Positions 17,951 through 25,965 of a DNA stretch of 48,741 bases are shown one piece after another. Source of the DNA: Levyella massiliensis (lineage in GTDB: Bacteria; Bacillota; Clostridia; Tissierellales; Peptoniphilaceae); the NCBI RefSeq assembly GCF_000308275.2, contig NZ_HG529491.1, forward strand, positions 420,700 to 469,440, given 5' to 3'. Position numbers and translations under genes: made by a program. A model generated the notes under the pieces. The model was not told the DNA's origin, ran no database searches, and worked only from the letters and a program-made list of their open reading frames with translations. Each line of letters begins with the position of its first letter. The stretch's first letter is position 1.

Positions 17951-19843
17951 ATGCAAGATGACAACAACAAGAAGCGACCAATAATTTACTACTACTTAGC
18001 CGTTTTTGTGGTGCTTATCATTATTCAGCTGATTATCAGCCCGATGATTACGGAGAGCCGCGTGAAAGAGATTGCGTACTCCTCGTTTGTACAATTGTTG
18101 GACGAAGGGAAAGTCAATAAGGTGCAGAAGAGTGCAACGGGCTACACCTTTGAAGTGAAGCAAAAGAACGGCAGCGTCGTGAAGATGAAGACCGGCCCGT
18201 GGGAGAGTGAGGACTTGACCAAGAAGCTGGAGGAGAAGGGCGTGCAGTACACGGCGGAAATACCGACGACGCCCAATCCGCTGCTGGGATTTTTGCTGAC
18301 GTTCTTGTTGCCATTGGGCCTTCTGTGGTACATGGGACGGCGCATCATCACGCAGGTGCAGGGTTCAGGAGCGATGAGCTTCGGCAAGTCGAATGCGAAG
18401 GTCTATGTGAAAGCCAAGAGTGGCAAGAGTTTTGCCGATGTGGCGGGACAGGATGAAGCCAAGGATTCATTGCTGGAAGTGGTGGACTTTTTGTCAAATC
18501 CAGGAAAATACAGTGAAATCGGGGCGGTATCGCCGAAGGGCGTGCTCCTCGTAGGGCCTCCGGGAACCGGAAAAACATTGCTGGCACAGGCAGTGGCCGG
18601 TGAAGCGCATGTGCCATTCTTCTCCATGTCGGGTTCGGAGTTTGTGGAGCTGTTCGTCGGCATGGGTGCGGCAAAGGTGCGCGACTTGTTCAAAGAAGCC
18701 AAGAAAAAAGCGCCGTGCATCGTGTTTATCGATGAAATTGATGCGATCGGCAAACGCCGCGATACGGCGGGGATTGGTGGCAACGATGAACGCGAACAGA
18801 CGTTGAATCAGCTGTTGAGCGAGATGGACGGTTTTGAGGGCAACAGCGGCGTTGTAATTTTGGCGGCAACGAACCGACCGGAAATTTTGGATCGGGCGTT
18901 GACGCGTCCGGGGCGCTTTGATCGACAGATTCGGGTGGAGCTGCCGGATATTCGTGGTCGAGAAGCCATTTTACGCGTGCATGCGAAGAAGATTAAAACG
19001 CATGATGATCTGGATTTTAAGCAGGTGGCTCGCATGACGGCCGGCACGTCCGGCGCAGATTTGGCCAATATCATTAATGAAGGCGCGCTGCGTGCGGTGC
19101 GTGAAGGGCGCGATGTGGTGGAAACCGAGGACTTGATTGAATCCGTGGAAACGGTCATCGCCGGTCAGCAAAAGAAAAACGCCGTCATTACGGATCGGGA
19201 CAAGAAGATTATTGCGTATCATGAAGTCGGTCATGCGCTGGTGGCAGCCATTCAGAAGGAAACGGCACCGGTTACGAAAATCACAATTATTCCGCGTACG
19301 TCGGGTGCGCTGGGATATACTATGCAAGTAGATGAAGAAGAAAAAGTCATCATGACCTGCGACGATATTTTCCGTGACATCGCTACGCTCACCGGTGGCC
19401 GTAGTGCGGAGGAGCTGATCTTCCATACGAAAACCACGGGCGCCTCGAATGATATTGAACGCGCCACGAAGATGGCACGCGCGATGGTGACGCGCTTTGG
19501 CATGAGCGATGCGTTTGATTTCATGGCGCTGGAAACGGTGAATAGCCCCTATCTTAGCGAGGATACGGCATTGATGGCGGCGGATGCGACGGCAGCCGAT
19601 GTGGATGCGCGTGTGGCGGGAATTCTGAAAAAAGCCCACGAGACGGCGCTTACGATCCTGAAAGAAAATGAAAAGGAACTGCATGCCATCGCTTCATTCT
19701 TACTGGAACGCGAAACCATTACGGGAGAAGAGTTCATGGAGCTGTTGAATCAAACGCGCGTGGAAAACGGGAAAGAGCCCATTCGCGTGGCAGAGGAGAA
19801 TGAGGCGGAAAAGCCCCTTCAAGAAACAAAGGAGAAGGAATGA
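17951..19843 (+). CDS. ftsH: ATP-dependent zinc metalloprotease FtsH
   Basis: 630 residues, usual length. Two N-terminal helices (about 12-33 and 104-125) flank an extracytoplasmic segment. The AAA+ module follows: Walker A GPPGTGKT (about 202-209), pore loop region [15 protein letters not shown], Walker [15 protein letters not shown], and the second region of homology with GRFDRQIRV. The protease has the zinc motif HEVGH (about 424-428). It forms membrane hexamers that extract and degrade membrane and regulatory proteins. The ribosome site is AGGAAGAGG. The stop overlaps the next start by four bases (ATGA), so it is coupled to the pyrophosphatase gene. Confidence 0.97.
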   Translation: MQDDNNKKRPIIYYYLAVFVVLIIIQLIISPMITESRVKEIAYSSFVQLLDEGKVNKVQKSATGYTFEVKQKNGSVVKMKTGPWESEDLTKKLEEKGVQYTAEIPTTPNPLLGFLLTFLLPLGLLWYMGRRIITQVQGSGAMSFGKSNAKVYVKAKSGKSFADVAGQDEAKDSLLEVVDFLSNPGKYSEIGAVSPKGVLLVGPPGTGKTLLAQAVAGEAHVPFFSMSGSEFVELFVGMGAAKVRDLFKEAKKKAPCIVFIDEIDAIGKRRDTAGIGGNDEREQTLNQLLSEMDGFEGNSGVVILAATNRPEILDRALTRPGRFDRQIRVELPDIRGREAILRVHAKKIKTHDDLDFKQVARMTAGTSGADLANIINEGALRAVREGRDVVETEDLIESVETVIAGQQKKNAVITDRDKKIIAYHEVGHALVAAIQKETAPVTKITIIPRTSGALGYTMQVDEEEKVIMTCDDIFRDIATLTGGRSAEELIFHTKTTGASNDIERATKMARAMVTRFGMSDAFDFMALETVNSPYLSEDTALMAADATAADVDARVAGILKKAHETALTILKENEKELHAIASFLLERETITGEEFMELLNQTRVENGKEPIRVAEENEAEKPLQETKEKE

Positions 19844-21495
19844 AGCACAACGAAATTCTGTATATCAGTGGGCATCAGGTGCCAGACACAGACTCCATCT
19901 GCTCCGCCATTGCGTATGCCGAACTGAAAAACCGCACGACGGATTATGAGGCGGTACCCATTCGCCTCGGTGATATCAATCAGGAAACGCGTTTTGCCCT
20001 AGACTATTTTGGTGTGAAATCGCCAATTTTCCGTGATACCATGCAGGCGCAGCTTTCCGAAATCAATATCGATACCAGTTACGGTATTTCACCAACGACG
20101 ACGTTAGCGCGCGCCACCCAGATTATCCAGGAAAATCATCAAAACTCGCTGTCCATCGTGGACGACGATCAAAAATTGCTGGGCGTCATTTCACTGTCCA
20201 ATATCACGAATTCGTATGCGACGGTGTGGAACGACAATATTTTGGGACGCTCGGAGACACCGCTGGAAAACATTGTTGAAGTGCTATCAGGGCAGATCGT
20301 CTATTGGCCGGAGAAGCCGCGGGAGCGTAGCGGATCCATCCATATTCACGCCATGGATCATATCAACGAAATCATTGCGGAAAATGATATTGTCGTGGTG
20401 GGGGATCGCCCAAAAGCGCAGGAAGAAAGCATTCGCATCGGCGCCTCGGTCTTGATTTTGACCAACAATGCCGAGCTGGCCGAGGGCATGGAGGAACTGT
20501 GCAAAGCGTATCGCGTGACGGTGCTGCGCACGCCGAATTCCACCTATTCCACGGCGCGCCTGTTGCCGCAGGCGGTGCCGGTTCGTTTCCTGATGACCTC
20601 CGAAAATCTGGTGACTTTTCATCTCTCGGAATATCTGGATGAAGTACAGGAAATCATGGCAACAACGCGCTTTCGCTCCTACCCGGTGCTTGACGGAAGA
20701 GACAGAGTCGTGGGCTCCATCAGTCGCTATCATTTGATCAATACGCCGAAAAAGAAGATCATATTAGTGGACCATAATGAATCCACACAATCCGTGCCGG
20801 ATCTGAATCGCGCGGATATTTTGGAAATCATCGACCACCATCGCGTGGCCAATGTCAATACCGCGGCGCCCATCTATTTTCGCGTCATGCCGGTGGGCTG
20901 TACCTCCACGATTATTTCGCAGATGTACTTTGAGCAGGGCGTTCGCCCGTCACGAGAAGCAGCAGGCATGATGTGCTCTGCTATTATTTCTGATACGCTT
21001 CTGTTGCGTTCCCCGACCACGACCGACTTGGACCGATTGGCACTGGAACGCCTGGCTCCCATTGCCGGGATAAATGTTGAAAAATATGCGATGGAAATGT
21101 TCCGCGCGGGTACAGACCTAACGGGCAAAGATCCGATTGATCTATTGACGGGCGACGTAAAGCCGTTTGATATTGAAGGCTCCAAGGTCAAGGTCGCGCA
21201 AGTGTTTACGCTCAACAGTGACAGTCTCAAGGAAATGGAACCGGAACTGATACGCTCCATGCAGCAACTGCGTAAAGAGCAGGGCTTAGAAACGTATCTG
21301 TTGGTGGTGACGGATATTTTTGCCGAGAACTCCCTGATTTTTATCGATGGAGCTTTCGCAGAAGAAATTGCACAGGAATTTCACGAAAAACTGCAAGACC
21401 ATTGTTTTCCCGGCATCGGCTTGTTGTCCCGTAAGAAGCAACTGGTGCCAAAGCTGACCGCAGCAATCAGTCGAGCAAAGGAGAAGAATCGATGA
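19840..21495 (+). CDS. ppaC: Manganese-dependent inorganic pyrophosphatase with CBS/DRTGG regulatory insert
   Basis: 551 residues, about 240 longer than a plain family II pyrophosphatase, as expected for the CBS-DRTGG-CBS type. The DHH core is split: ISGHQVPDTDSICSAIAYAEL at the start, ILVDHNE, then IDHHRVANV (about 329-337) and the C-terminal SRKKQLVPKL substrate motif. Between them (about 70-300) are CBS-like segments (SLSIVDDDQKLLGVISLSNI and YPVLDGRDRVVGSIS) and a DRTGG-like region. It hydrolyses PPi to phosphate, Mn or Co dependent, and relatives are controlled by adenine nucleotides or diadenosine polyphosphates. Overlaps ftsH and the following gene by four bases each. Confidence 0.93.
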   Translation: MKHNEILYISGHQVPDTDSICSAIAYAELKNRTTDYEAVPIRLGDINQETRFALDYFGVKSPIFRDTMQAQLSEINIDTSYGISPTTTLARATQIIQENHQNSLSIVDDDQKLLGVISLSNITNSYATVWNDNILGRSETPLENIVEVLSGQIVYWPEKPRERSGSIHIHAMDHINEIIAENDIVVVGDRPKAQEESIRIGASVLILTNNAELAEGMEELCKAYRVTVLRTPNSTYSTARLLPQAVPVRFLMTSENLVTFHLSEYLDEVQEIMATTRFRSYPVLDGRDRVVGSISRYHLINTPKKKIILVDHNESTQSVPDLNRADILEIIDHHRVANVNTAAPIYFRVMPVGCTSTIISQMYFEQGVRPSREAAGMMCSAIISDTLLLRSPTTTDLDRLALERLAPIAGINVEKYAMEMFRAGTDLTGKDPIDLLTGDVKPFDIEGSKVKVAQVFTLNSDSLKEMEPELIRSMQQLRKEQGLETYLLVVTDIFAENSLIFIDGAFAEEIAQEFHEKLQDHCFPGIGLLSRKKQLVPKLTAAISRAKEKNR

Positions 21496-22667
21496 GTTTT
21501 TTTGACGGCTTGGATCCGAACGAGGATGACGATTTTAACGTGATTCCGCTCTTTATGACGCGGGTATTGCCGGCAACGCGCGCCTCGGCGCCCACCATTG
21601 CGGAAGCAGCGGAACTGATTCGAGCCGGGGAAGTCGTCGCTTTCCCGACGGAAACCGTATACGGCCTGGGAGCCGACGGCTTAAATGAAAAAGCGGTAGC
21701 TAAAATTTTTAAAGCAAAGGGACGTCCTCAGGACAACCCTCTCATTTTGCACATTGCTAACTTAGCCATGCTCGACCCTTTGGTTACCTATGTCAATCCG
21801 CTTCATAAAGCGGCGTTCGCCCGCCTTTGGCCGGGTCCCATCACCTTTATTTTCGAGAAATCCGATCTTGTGCCCGACGCAGTAACCGCTGGTGGCCCGA
21901 CGGTTGCTATTCGTATGCCTGTGAACGAAGTTGCGCGCTCGCTGATTGCACAAGCGGATACGCCCATTGCTGCCCCTTCCGCCAATCGCAGCGGACGCCC
22001 CAGCCCGACGACGGCTTACGATGTTTTGGAGGATATGCAGGGACGCATTCCGCTCATTTTGGATGGCGGCGCCTGCGATATTGGCGTGGAATCTACCGTA
22101 TTGGATTTAACGGAACCCATCCCGACCATACTGCGCCCCGGCTTCTATCCGCTCAGCATGCTGAATAATTATTTCCCTGGCGTGCGTCTCGACCCCGCAC
22201 TCGAATATCAAAATCTTTCCGCGCTGGAATCGCCTGAAGCGGCACGGCACAGCAAGAGAGATCCGAAACAAGCACCGCCGAAATCGCCAGGTATGAAGTA
22301 TCGCCACTATGCCCCAAAAGCGCTCGTGACCATCTATGCCGGCGAAGATACCAAAGTATTGAAGCGCATGGTGGAGGATTTCCATCTCCGGGAAGCCATG
22401 GACAAAAAAGTCGGCTTTATGGTTTTCAATCAAGGCGCCCAGTATCTACGCGATACCTTACCCGCGAAAAACACAGAAATCCGCTCCATGGGCAACGGTA
22501 CCTTCATCGATACCATGGGCCAAAGAATCTTTCGTCTCATGCGGGAACTGGACCGCGCCAAGTGCGACGAAATCTTTGTCATGGGCATACGGCCGCAAGG
22601 CTATGGCGTAGCCATCATGAATCGCCTGATGAAATCCGCCGGCGGCAATATTATCCACGTTTCCTGA
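21492..22667 (+). CDS. L-threonylcarbamoyladenylate synthase (Sua5/YrdC/TsaC family)
   Basis: 391 residues. The YrdC domain spans about 30-225: GEVVAFPTETVYGLGADGL, the KxR site in FKAKGRPQDNPLILHI, and APSANRSGRPSPTTA. The extra C-terminal Sua5 domain (about 255-391) is joined by the usual SPGMKYRHYAPKA linker, so this is the Sua5-type long form. It makes threonylcarbamoyl-AMP from threonine, bicarbonate and ATP for the t6A37 modification of ANN-decoding tRNAs (EC 2.7.7.87). Its start overlaps the pyrophosphatase stop (ATGA). Pairing with a pyrophosphatase is functionally sensible since the reaction releases PPi. Confidence 0.93.
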   Translation: MSFFDGLDPNEDDDFNVIPLFMTRVLPATRASAPTIAEAAELIRAGEVVAFPTETVYGLGADGLNEKAVAKIFKAKGRPQDNPLILHIANLAMLDPLVTYVNPLHKAAFARLWPGPITFIFEKSDLVPDAVTAGGPTVAIRMPVNEVARSLIAQADTPIAAPSANRSGRPSPTTAYDVLEDMQGRIPLILDGGACDIGVESTVLDLTEPIPTILRPGFYPLSMLNNYFPGVRLDPALEYQNLSALESPEAARHSKRDPKQAPPKSPGMKYRHYAPKALVTIYAGEDTKVLKRMVEDFHLREAMDKKVGFMVFNQGAQYLRDTLPAKNTEIRSMGNGTFIDTMGQRIFRLMRELDRAKCDEIFVMGIRPQGYGVAIMNRLMKSAGGNIIHVS

Positions 22668-22989
22668 TTTTTTTTTGCCTTAATGTATAAGGCAACAATC
22701 GATAGTTTCCTTTCAGCAATAAGCCCGTCAACGAAATTATTTCAATATAACAAGCAACGCGTCAGCGCCATTGATTTGATAAAACAATGAATGCGTCGGC
22801 GCCATTTTTTTTTGATAAAAATGAACGCCTAGGGCGATTATTTTGATGAAAAGAACACCGCAGGGCGATTATTTTGATAAAAAAGAACGCCGCAGGGCGA
22901 ATTTCTCCTCTTCGCCGCCAAGCGAGGGATAAGAGAAGGTTCCCACCGGTATCGCGGTTTGACATGGCTCTGATTGGAGTGGTGCACGC
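22668..22989. repeat. Gene-free stretch holding a 31-35-bp tandem repeat (22765-22902)
   Basis: After the Sua5 stop come a T-run and a TTGCCTTA/TAAGGCAA hairpin. Then four tandem units of GCGCCATT- or GCGATTA-TTTTGATAAAA-GAACGCCGCAGG type begin at about 22765, 22799, 22834 and 22865 and end near 22902. The remainder (22903-22989) shows no signal I can interpret. Confidence 0.6.
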
Positions 22990-23604
22990 TACCGTGCCTT
23001 TTAGCAAAAAGAGGAAAAGGCACGGTATAAAAAATTGGCGGATTGGCTGAAACTACCGTGCCTTTTGGCAAAAAGAGGAAAAGGCACGGTAAAAAGAGCG
23101 GCGTGAAGGTCGAATGCTACCGTGCCTTTTGACAAAAAGTGGAAAAGGCACGGTAAAAAAAGCGGCGTGAAGGTCGAACGCTACCGTGCCTTTTAGCAAA
23201 AAGAGAGAAAGGCACGGTAAAAAAGGGCGGATGAAGGTGTGTGCGCTACCGTGCCTTTTGGCAAAAAGGGGAAAAGGCACGGTAAAAAAAGCGGCGTGAA
23301 GGTCGAACGCTACCGTGCCTTTTGGCAAAAAGAGGAAAAGGCACGGTAAAAAGAGCGGCGTGAAGAGCGAACGCTACCGTGCCTTTTGGGAAAAAGAGGA
23401 AAAGGCACGGTAAAAAAAGCGGAGTGAAGGTCGAATGCTACCGTGCCTTTTGGCAAAAAGAGGAAAAGGCACGGTATAAAAAAGCGGCGTGAGGGTCGAA
23501 CGCTACCGTGCCTTTTGACAAAAATGGGAAAAGGCACGGTAAAAAAGCGGCGTGAAGGTCGAATGCTACCGTGCCTTTTGGGAAAAATGGGAAAAGGCAC
23601 GGTA
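22990..23604. repeat. Palindrome array B: ten 38-bp inverted repeats, 64-bp period
   Basis: Units with arms TACCGTGCCTTTT and AAAAGGCACGGTA around a 12-base loop (GGCAAAAAGAGG type) begin at 22990, 23054, 23118, 23182, 23247, 23311, 23375, 23439, 23504 and 23567. The steps are 64, 64, 64, 65, 64, 64, 64, 65 and 63. The roughly 26-bp spacers share AAAGCGGCGTGAAGGTCGAA, so they are conserved, unlike CRISPR spacers. Minus-strand open frames through it (KGTVAFDLHAAFF-type peptides) are frame-shifted by each 64-bp unit and lack ribosome sites. Directly followed by the multi-hairpin element. Confidence 0.95.
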
Positions 23605-23610
23605 AAAAAA

Positions 23611-23757
23611 GCGCCGCTAGCGCAGCACTTTGATATGGCGCCCGCAGCGCCGAAAGGAGCCGGCCTGCGGCCGGCGGTTTGTAAGAGAAGGTGCCCGCCT
23701 GCGGCGGGCGGCTATAGAAAAAAAGGAGGGCGGCCTTTTGGGCCGCCTTCCTTCTTA
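23611..23757. repeat. Multi-hairpin GC-rich element, copy 2
   Basis: Homologous along its length to 13574-13716: GGCGCC/AGCGCC, GCCGGCC/GGCCGGC, GCCCGCC/GGCGGGC, and a final GGCGGCC/GGCCGCC hairpin followed by TTCCTTCTTAT. The shared linker GAAGGTGCCCGCCTGCGG is identical. The first hairpin has decayed. It abuts the last palindrome of array B. Confidence 0.8.
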
Positions 23758-24030
23758 TAACATCGCTGAAGGAGTCTTCCTCATATATAAACATGAATGG
23801 AATTATCGCAAAAGGCAAAAGTGCGAAAAGCCGCCGTAAAACCGGCGCTCATTACGGGGGAAAAAGGCAAAAGTGCGAAAAGCCGTCCTTGCCTCCAGCC
23901 CTCCGGCCGCAAGCCCCATCACCCCCCAAAAGCCCACCATCCCCTCGCTTCCCGTGAATCTTTGCAAGGAGGCGGCGTCCCTGTCCATTCTGTGATAAAA
24001 TTAAAAAAAACACCCGGAAAGGGGGACAAG
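23758..24030. other. Leader region of upp with a 24-bp direct repeat pair
   Basis: A 24-bp sequence (core AAAAGGCAAAAGTGCG) occurs at 23810-23833 and 23862-23885, 52 bp apart. It could be operator DNA or repeat debris. No clear promoter or riboswitch was recognised. The open frame running from 23797 into upp lacks a ribosome site. Confidence 0.45.
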
Positions 24031-24660
24031 ATGGGAAAGTTGGTCGTACTGGATCATCCGCTGATTCAACACAAGGTGTCTATATTGAGGGATAAAAATA
24101 CCGGAACGAATGAGTTTCGTCATTTGGTCAAGGAAATTGCTCTGTTGGAGGCCTACGAAGCGTTACGGGGACTGCAGCTGGAAGAATACGCGTTGGAGAC
24201 GCCGATGGAGCCGACAACGGGGTACCGTTTGACGGGCAAGAAACTTTGCATTGTTCCGGTTTTGCGTGCCGGTCTGGGCATGGTGGATTCCTTCTTGGAT
24301 ATCGTCCCGACGGCCAAGGTCGGACATGTGGGTCTGTATCGGGATCCGAGCACTCATATGCCGGTGCAGTATTATTTGAAATTGCCGCAAGACGTTGCCA
24401 ATCGCGATATTTTCGTGTTGGACCCGATGCTGGCAACGGGTGGCTCTATGGTAGCGTCCATCGACTTTTTGAAAGAGGCCGGCTGCCAGAAAATTAATGC
24501 GGTTTGCATTATTGGTGCGCCGGAAGGCGTAAAGCTGGTACAGGAAAAGCATCCGGATGTGGATATCACTTTAGCAGCGATGGACCGGAAATTGAACGAA
24601 GATGCCTATATTCTGCCGGGTTTGGGAGACGCCGGAGACCGTCTGTTTGGCACGAAGTAA
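24031..24660 (+). CDS. upp: Uracil phosphoribosyltransferase
   Basis: 209 residues from the ATG at 24031 behind GGAAAGGGGGAC; this is the normal start ([21 protein letters not shown]) although the frame is open further upstream. The PRPP loop DPMLATGGS is at about 131-139, and the uracil-binding C-terminus reads [15 protein letters not shown]. It converts uracil and PRPP to UMP and PPi for pyrimidine salvage (EC 2.4.2.9). Cytosolic. murA starts 19 bp after its stop, so these two are probably cotranscribed. Confidence 0.97.
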   Translation: MGKLVVLDHPLIQHKVSILRDKNTGTNEFRHLVKEIALLEAYEALRGLQLEEYALETPMEPTTGYRLTGKKLCIVPVLRAGLGMVDSFLDIVPTAKVGHVGLYRDPSTHMPVQYYLKLPQDVANRDIFVLDPMLATGGSMVASIDFLKEAGCQKINAVCIIGAPEGVKLVQEKHPDVDITLAAMDRKLNEDAYILPGLGDAGDRLFGTK

Positions 24661-24679
24661 AGATAAGGTAGGAGGCTCT

Positions 24680-25945
24680 ATGGAATATATTCGTGTGCGC
24701 AATCGTGGCCCGTTGAAAGGATCTGTCACGATCAGTGGCGCGAAAAATGCCGCTTTGCCGATTCTTGCCGCATCGCTGTTGGGGACGGAAGAAATTATTC
24801 TGGAACAGGTGCCGCCCTTAAAAGATGTGGAAGTCATGATTGAAGTATTGCGCGCCCTGGACGTGGAAGTGGAGTATTTGGATAAGGAAACCATTCGTAT
24901 TGATGCGTCGAAGGTGACCAAAACGGTCACGCCGGGGGAGCTTATGAATCGGATGCGTGCCTCATTTGTTGTGATGGGGCCGCTTTTAACGCGCTTGGGA
25001 CGCACCTATACGAAGATGCCCGGCGGTTGCAATATCGGAAAACGACCGGTGGATTTACATCTTAAGGGATTTAAGGCGTTGGGGGCAGAAATCGATGAAG
25101 AGCCGGATGCCGTGGGGGCAAAAGCGCCGGATGGCGGTTTAGTCGGCGGCAAGGTCTACTTGGATTTTCCCTCGGTTGGTGCGACGCAAAATATCATGAT
25201 GGCGGCGACCATGGCGAAAGGTGAAACAGTGATTGAGAATGCCGCCAAGGAGCCGGAGATCACGGATTTGGCGAATTTCTTGAATAAAATGGGCGCTAAA
25301 GTACGCGGCGCGGGAACCTCGACCATCCTAGTGGAAGGGGTCGAAAAACTGCATGGTACGCGTCATACGATTATTCCCGATCGCATTGAAGCCTCCACTT
25401 TCATTGTGGCTGCGGCGATGACGGGCGGTACCGTGGAGATTCGTAACGTTCTCTCCGACCATATTCGTCCGATTCTGGCGAAGGTCCAAGAGGTCGGCGT
25501 AACCATTCAAGATAATGATGACGATACGATTCTCGTGCAGTCCAACGGGCGTTTGAAAGCCACGAAGATTCGGACATTGCCCTATCCGGGCTTTCCGACG
25601 GATGTGCAGGCGCAGTTCATGGCACTGATGTGCATTGCGAAAGGGCAAAGCCGCGTTGAAGAGACCGTGTTCGAGAATCGCTTCATGCACGTGGATGAGC
25701 TCAATAAAATGGGCGCGCTCATTGTGACGGATGGCAATGAAGCCATTGTGCGTGGCGTGGATCATTTGGTGGGCGCCAAAGTGAACGCAACGGACCTGCG
25801 GGCCGGTGCTGCGTTGATTTTGGCGGGCCTTGTTGCAGATGGGGAAACGCAAGTCCACAATATTTACCATCTGGATCGCGGCTATTACCATTTGGAAGAG
25901 AAATTCAAGGGACTGGGCGCCGATATTGAGCGCTTTGTCGAATAA
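24680..25945 (+). CDS. murA: UDP-N-acetylglucosamine 1-carboxyvinyltransferase
   Basis: 421 residues from the ATG at 24680 with GGAGG upstream; a longer frame to 24602 overlaps upp and is not used. EPT/RTPC fold with the N-terminal SGAKNAALPILAASLL, the catalytic Cys117 in MPGGCNIGKRPVDLHL, the EASTFIVAAAMTGG segment and the DLRAGAALILAGL C-terminal motif. It adds enolpyruvate from PEP to UDP-GlcNAc, the first committed step of peptidoglycan synthesis (EC 2.5.1.7), and is the fosfomycin target since Cys is present. Firmicutes often carry two copies (MurA and MurZ); which this is cannot be told. Confidence 0.96.
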   Translation: MEYIRVRNRGPLKGSVTISGAKNAALPILAASLLGTEEIILEQVPPLKDVEVMIEVLRALDVEVEYLDKETIRIDASKVTKTVTPGELMNRMRASFVVMGPLLTRLGRTYTKMPGGCNIGKRPVDLHLKGFKALGAEIDEEPDAVGAKAPDGGLVGGKVYLDFPSVGATQNIMMAATMAKGETVIENAAKEPEITDLANFLNKMGAKVRGAGTSTILVEGVEKLHGTRHTIIPDRIEASTFIVAAAMTGGTVEIRNVLSDHIRPILAKVQEVGVTIQDNDDDTILVQSNGRLKATKIRTLPYPGFPTDVQAQFMALMCIAKGQSRVEETVFENRFMHVDELNKMGALIVTDGNEAIVRGVDHLVGAKVNATDLRAGAALILAGLVADGETQVHNIYHLDRGYYHLEEKFKGLGADIERFVE

Positions 25946-25965
25946 CAATCAAAAACGAGGTGCCT

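Noticed and set aside
22676-22697. Terminator after the Sua5-type gene
   Set aside because: The TTGCCTTA/TAAGGCAA hairpin follows the T-run instead of preceding it, so it does not have the order needed for plus-strand termination.
22838-23818. Repetitive peptide genes on the minus strand (KGTVAFDLHAAFF-type)
   Set aside because: They are translations of array B. 64 is not a multiple of three, so the frame changes each unit; no ribosome sites or family similarity.
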